A DNA stretch of 5,741 nt from Chitinophagales bacterium (GTDB taxonomy: Bacteria; Bacteroidota; Bacteroidia; Chitinophagales; JADIYW01): NCBI GenBank assembly GCA_020848315.1, contig JADLAH010000152.1, positions 1-5,741 of the forward strand, in the 5' to 3' direction. This document shows, piece by piece, positions 4,457-5,741 of this stretch. Numbering within the stretch: position 1 is the first letter of the stretch; each line of letters begins with the position of its first letter. The notes beneath the pieces were generated by a model. The model did not search any database. It worked only from the letters and a program-made list of their open reading frames with translations, and was not told the DNA's origin. A program made the position numbers and the translations under genes.

Positions 4457-5741
4457 TTGAAGCATCTTCTGTCATATAGCCTTTTTCTGAGTATTTTCCT
4501 GAGCCTGTCAGCGCATGCCGCACCGAATACCGACACGCTGTTCGGACGTGCGCAATTTTATGAAAAACTCGACAGAGACAGTGCGTTGTTTTACTACAAC
4601 CAATTGCTGACCGGCAAAAATCTGCGCGAGAAACAACCGGAAATATACGGAAAGGCGCTGCGCAGAAAGGCCGTGCTGAATGCCACCATCAACAAAGAAA
4701 GTGAGAATATCGCGCTGTGCGAAGAGGCCATTGCCATTTTCCGGCAGCAAAAAAACGCTAAGGAAACAGGTATTACACTTAATTCTCTGGCCAATATTTA
4801 TCAGGTAAAAGGCTATTATGATCTGGCAATTGCCAACTATCAGAAAGCAGCCGTCATCTTTGATTCCATCGCATTTTATAATGGCCTCACGATTTGCTAC
4901 AGCAATATCGCATCTATTTACAATCATACGGAACAATATCAGCCGGCACTGCAATACAATCTGCTGGCCTATCAGACAGCGGTGACAAAAAATGACACCT
5001 TCAGCGAAGGTATGATTGCGCACGATGTGTCCATTTCATTTACCAAAAATAAACAACCGGACAGTGCGAAATACTACGCGACACGGGCGCTGCAACTTGG
5101 GCAATCCATCCGCAATGATTTTGCGACCGGCTATGCTTATAAAGCTTTTTTCGAATTGTATAAATCCGAAAAAATGTGGCTATTGGCACAAACAAGCGCA
5201 CAGCAGTCGCTGACCTACCTGCAGAAAACAAACTCCCGCTACGACGTCTGTTTTGCCTATTGCAATCTGGCGGAAAGCGCGCTGGCACTGCAACAAAATA
5301 CCGCCGCCCGCGATGCCATTCAGAAAGCGGCGACACTTGCGGAAGAAGTGCATTCCTTTCAGCTGAGCAAGCGGGTCTATGGACTGTACAAAGATATCGC
5401 AGCGGCCGGCGGCGACTACAAAAACGCGTACGCATTTGCACAATTATATCAGCAGTACAGCGACAGTGTGTTTTTTGAAAAGAGAAATAATACGCTGAAT
5501 GAACTGGAAACAAAATATCAGACCGCTCAGAAAGAAACACAGATTGCGCGGCAGCAGGTGGAAATTCAGGAGCAACTGATAAAAACAAAGCAGGCACGGA
5601 TCAGGCTGGCCATCGCCGTGGTATTATTCTTCGTCTTGCTGGTGGGCGCCATCCTGTTGTATCTCTTTTTCAAACAACGGCAAACCTTGCTGCAAAATAA
5701 AATTATCACGATAGAACAGCAGAAAAAACTCGAACTGACAC
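4457..5741 (+). CDS. Tetratricopeptide-repeat sensor histidine kinase (partial, catalytic domain beyond window)
   Basis: The open frame runs to the right edge, giving 428 residues. From TTG 4457 the product has a clear Sec signal peptide: K2, a hydrophobic core of Leu/Ser/Phe, and a signal-peptidase I site after 'LSAHA' (17-21). There is no in-frame ATG upstream of the conserved part (the frame opens only at 4430), so a non-ATG start is forced; TTG 4457 fits best. Residues about 28-335 form six to eight TPR-like helical pairs, the clearest at 104-138 ('LANIYQVKGYYDLAIANYQKA'-type pattern) and 143-176. A coiled segment with the signature 'LNELETKYQTAQKE' (347-360) leads to a single membrane segment (about 382-405). 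The cytoplasmic side begins with 'KQRQTLLQNKIITIEQQKK', where such proteins continue into a dimerisation/phosphoacceptor and ATPase domain. The histidine and ATP-binding boxes are outside the window, so kinase activity is inferred from architecture and from the divergent NarL-type regulator. The TPR part would sense in the periplasm. Confidence 0.87.
   Translation, partial: MKHLLSYSLFLSIFLSLSAHAAPNTDTLFGRAQFYEKLDRDSALFYYNQLLTGKNLREKQPEIYGKALRRKAVLNATINKESENIALCEEAIAIFRQQKNAKETGITLNSLANIYQVKGYYDLAIANYQKAAVIFDSIAFYNGLTICYSNIASIYNHTEQYQPALQYNLLAYQTAVTKNDTFSEGMIAHDVSISFTKNKQPDSAKYYATRALQLGQSIRNDFATGYAYKAFFELYKSEKMWLLAQTSAQQSLTYLQKTNSRYDVCFAYCNLAESALALQQNTAARDAIQKAATLAEEVHSFQLSKRVYGLYKDIAAAGGDYKNAYAFAQLYQQYSDSVFFEKRNNTLNELETKYQTAQKETQIARQQVEIQEQLIKTKQARIRLAIAVVLFFVLLVGAILLYLFFKQRQTLLQNKIITIEQQKKLELT

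Noticed and set aside
5040..5597. 185-codon open frame on the minus strand inside the TPR kinase gene, with another at 4508-5023
   Set aside because: Both are antisense to a strongly supported coding frame, have no recognisable domain or promoter, and show Cys/Arg/Phe-rich composition typical of shadow frames.

Overview
The window reads as ordinary chromosomal DNA from a member of the Bacteroidota, probably near the Chitinophagales or Sphingobacteriales. Three observations support this. Promoter-like sites fit the Bacteroidota pattern TTTG / about 19-21 nt / TAnnTTTG, with no clear Shine-Dalgarno sequences. A tetratricopeptide-repeat sensor kinase with the 'LNELETKY' juxtamembrane signature sits next to a NarL/LuxR-type response regulator. 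A short lipoprotein has a charged CKKEE start to its mature part. The genus cannot be fixed from the sequence alone.

Layout from left to right: (1) 1-1018, minus strand, the N-terminal 339 residues of a metal-dependent amidohydrolase of the deaminase/chlorohydrolase type, cut by the window edge. (2) A 67-nt divergent intergenic region. (3) 1086-2117, plus strand, a class I polyphosphate kinase 2 with an unusual N-terminal extension. (4) 2171-3214, plus strand, RlmN, the radical-SAM 23S rRNA/tRNA adenine-C2 methyltransferase, apparently starting at TTG just behind a -7 promoter box. (5) 3298-3753, plus strand, a small lipoprotein of lipocalin-like character. (6) 3750-4388, minus strand, a NarL/FixJ response regulator whose stop codon overlaps that of the lipoprotein gene. 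(7) A 68-nt divergent intergenic region holding a good promoter match and a perfect AT-rich dyad. (8) 4457 to the right edge, plus strand, the sensor part of a TPR histidine kinase, cut before its catalytic domain.

The kinase and regulator very likely form one two-component system: periplasmic TPR sensor, one membrane segment, a cytoplasmic kinase beyond the window, and a DNA-binding partner encoded divergently. The amidohydrolase, PPK2 and RlmN are separate housekeeping or stress-related enzymes with no evident pathway link. The window is gene-dense and has no gap above 300 nt. I saw no tRNA, rRNA, CRISPR array, insertion sequence or prophage gene.

I do not see an undescribed multi-gene system here. 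The points worth a second look are regulatory: promoter boxes directly against start codons (possible leaderless mRNAs, one beginning at TTG), a dyad inside the kinase promoter, the variable N-terminus of PPK2, and a convergent stop-codon overlap.
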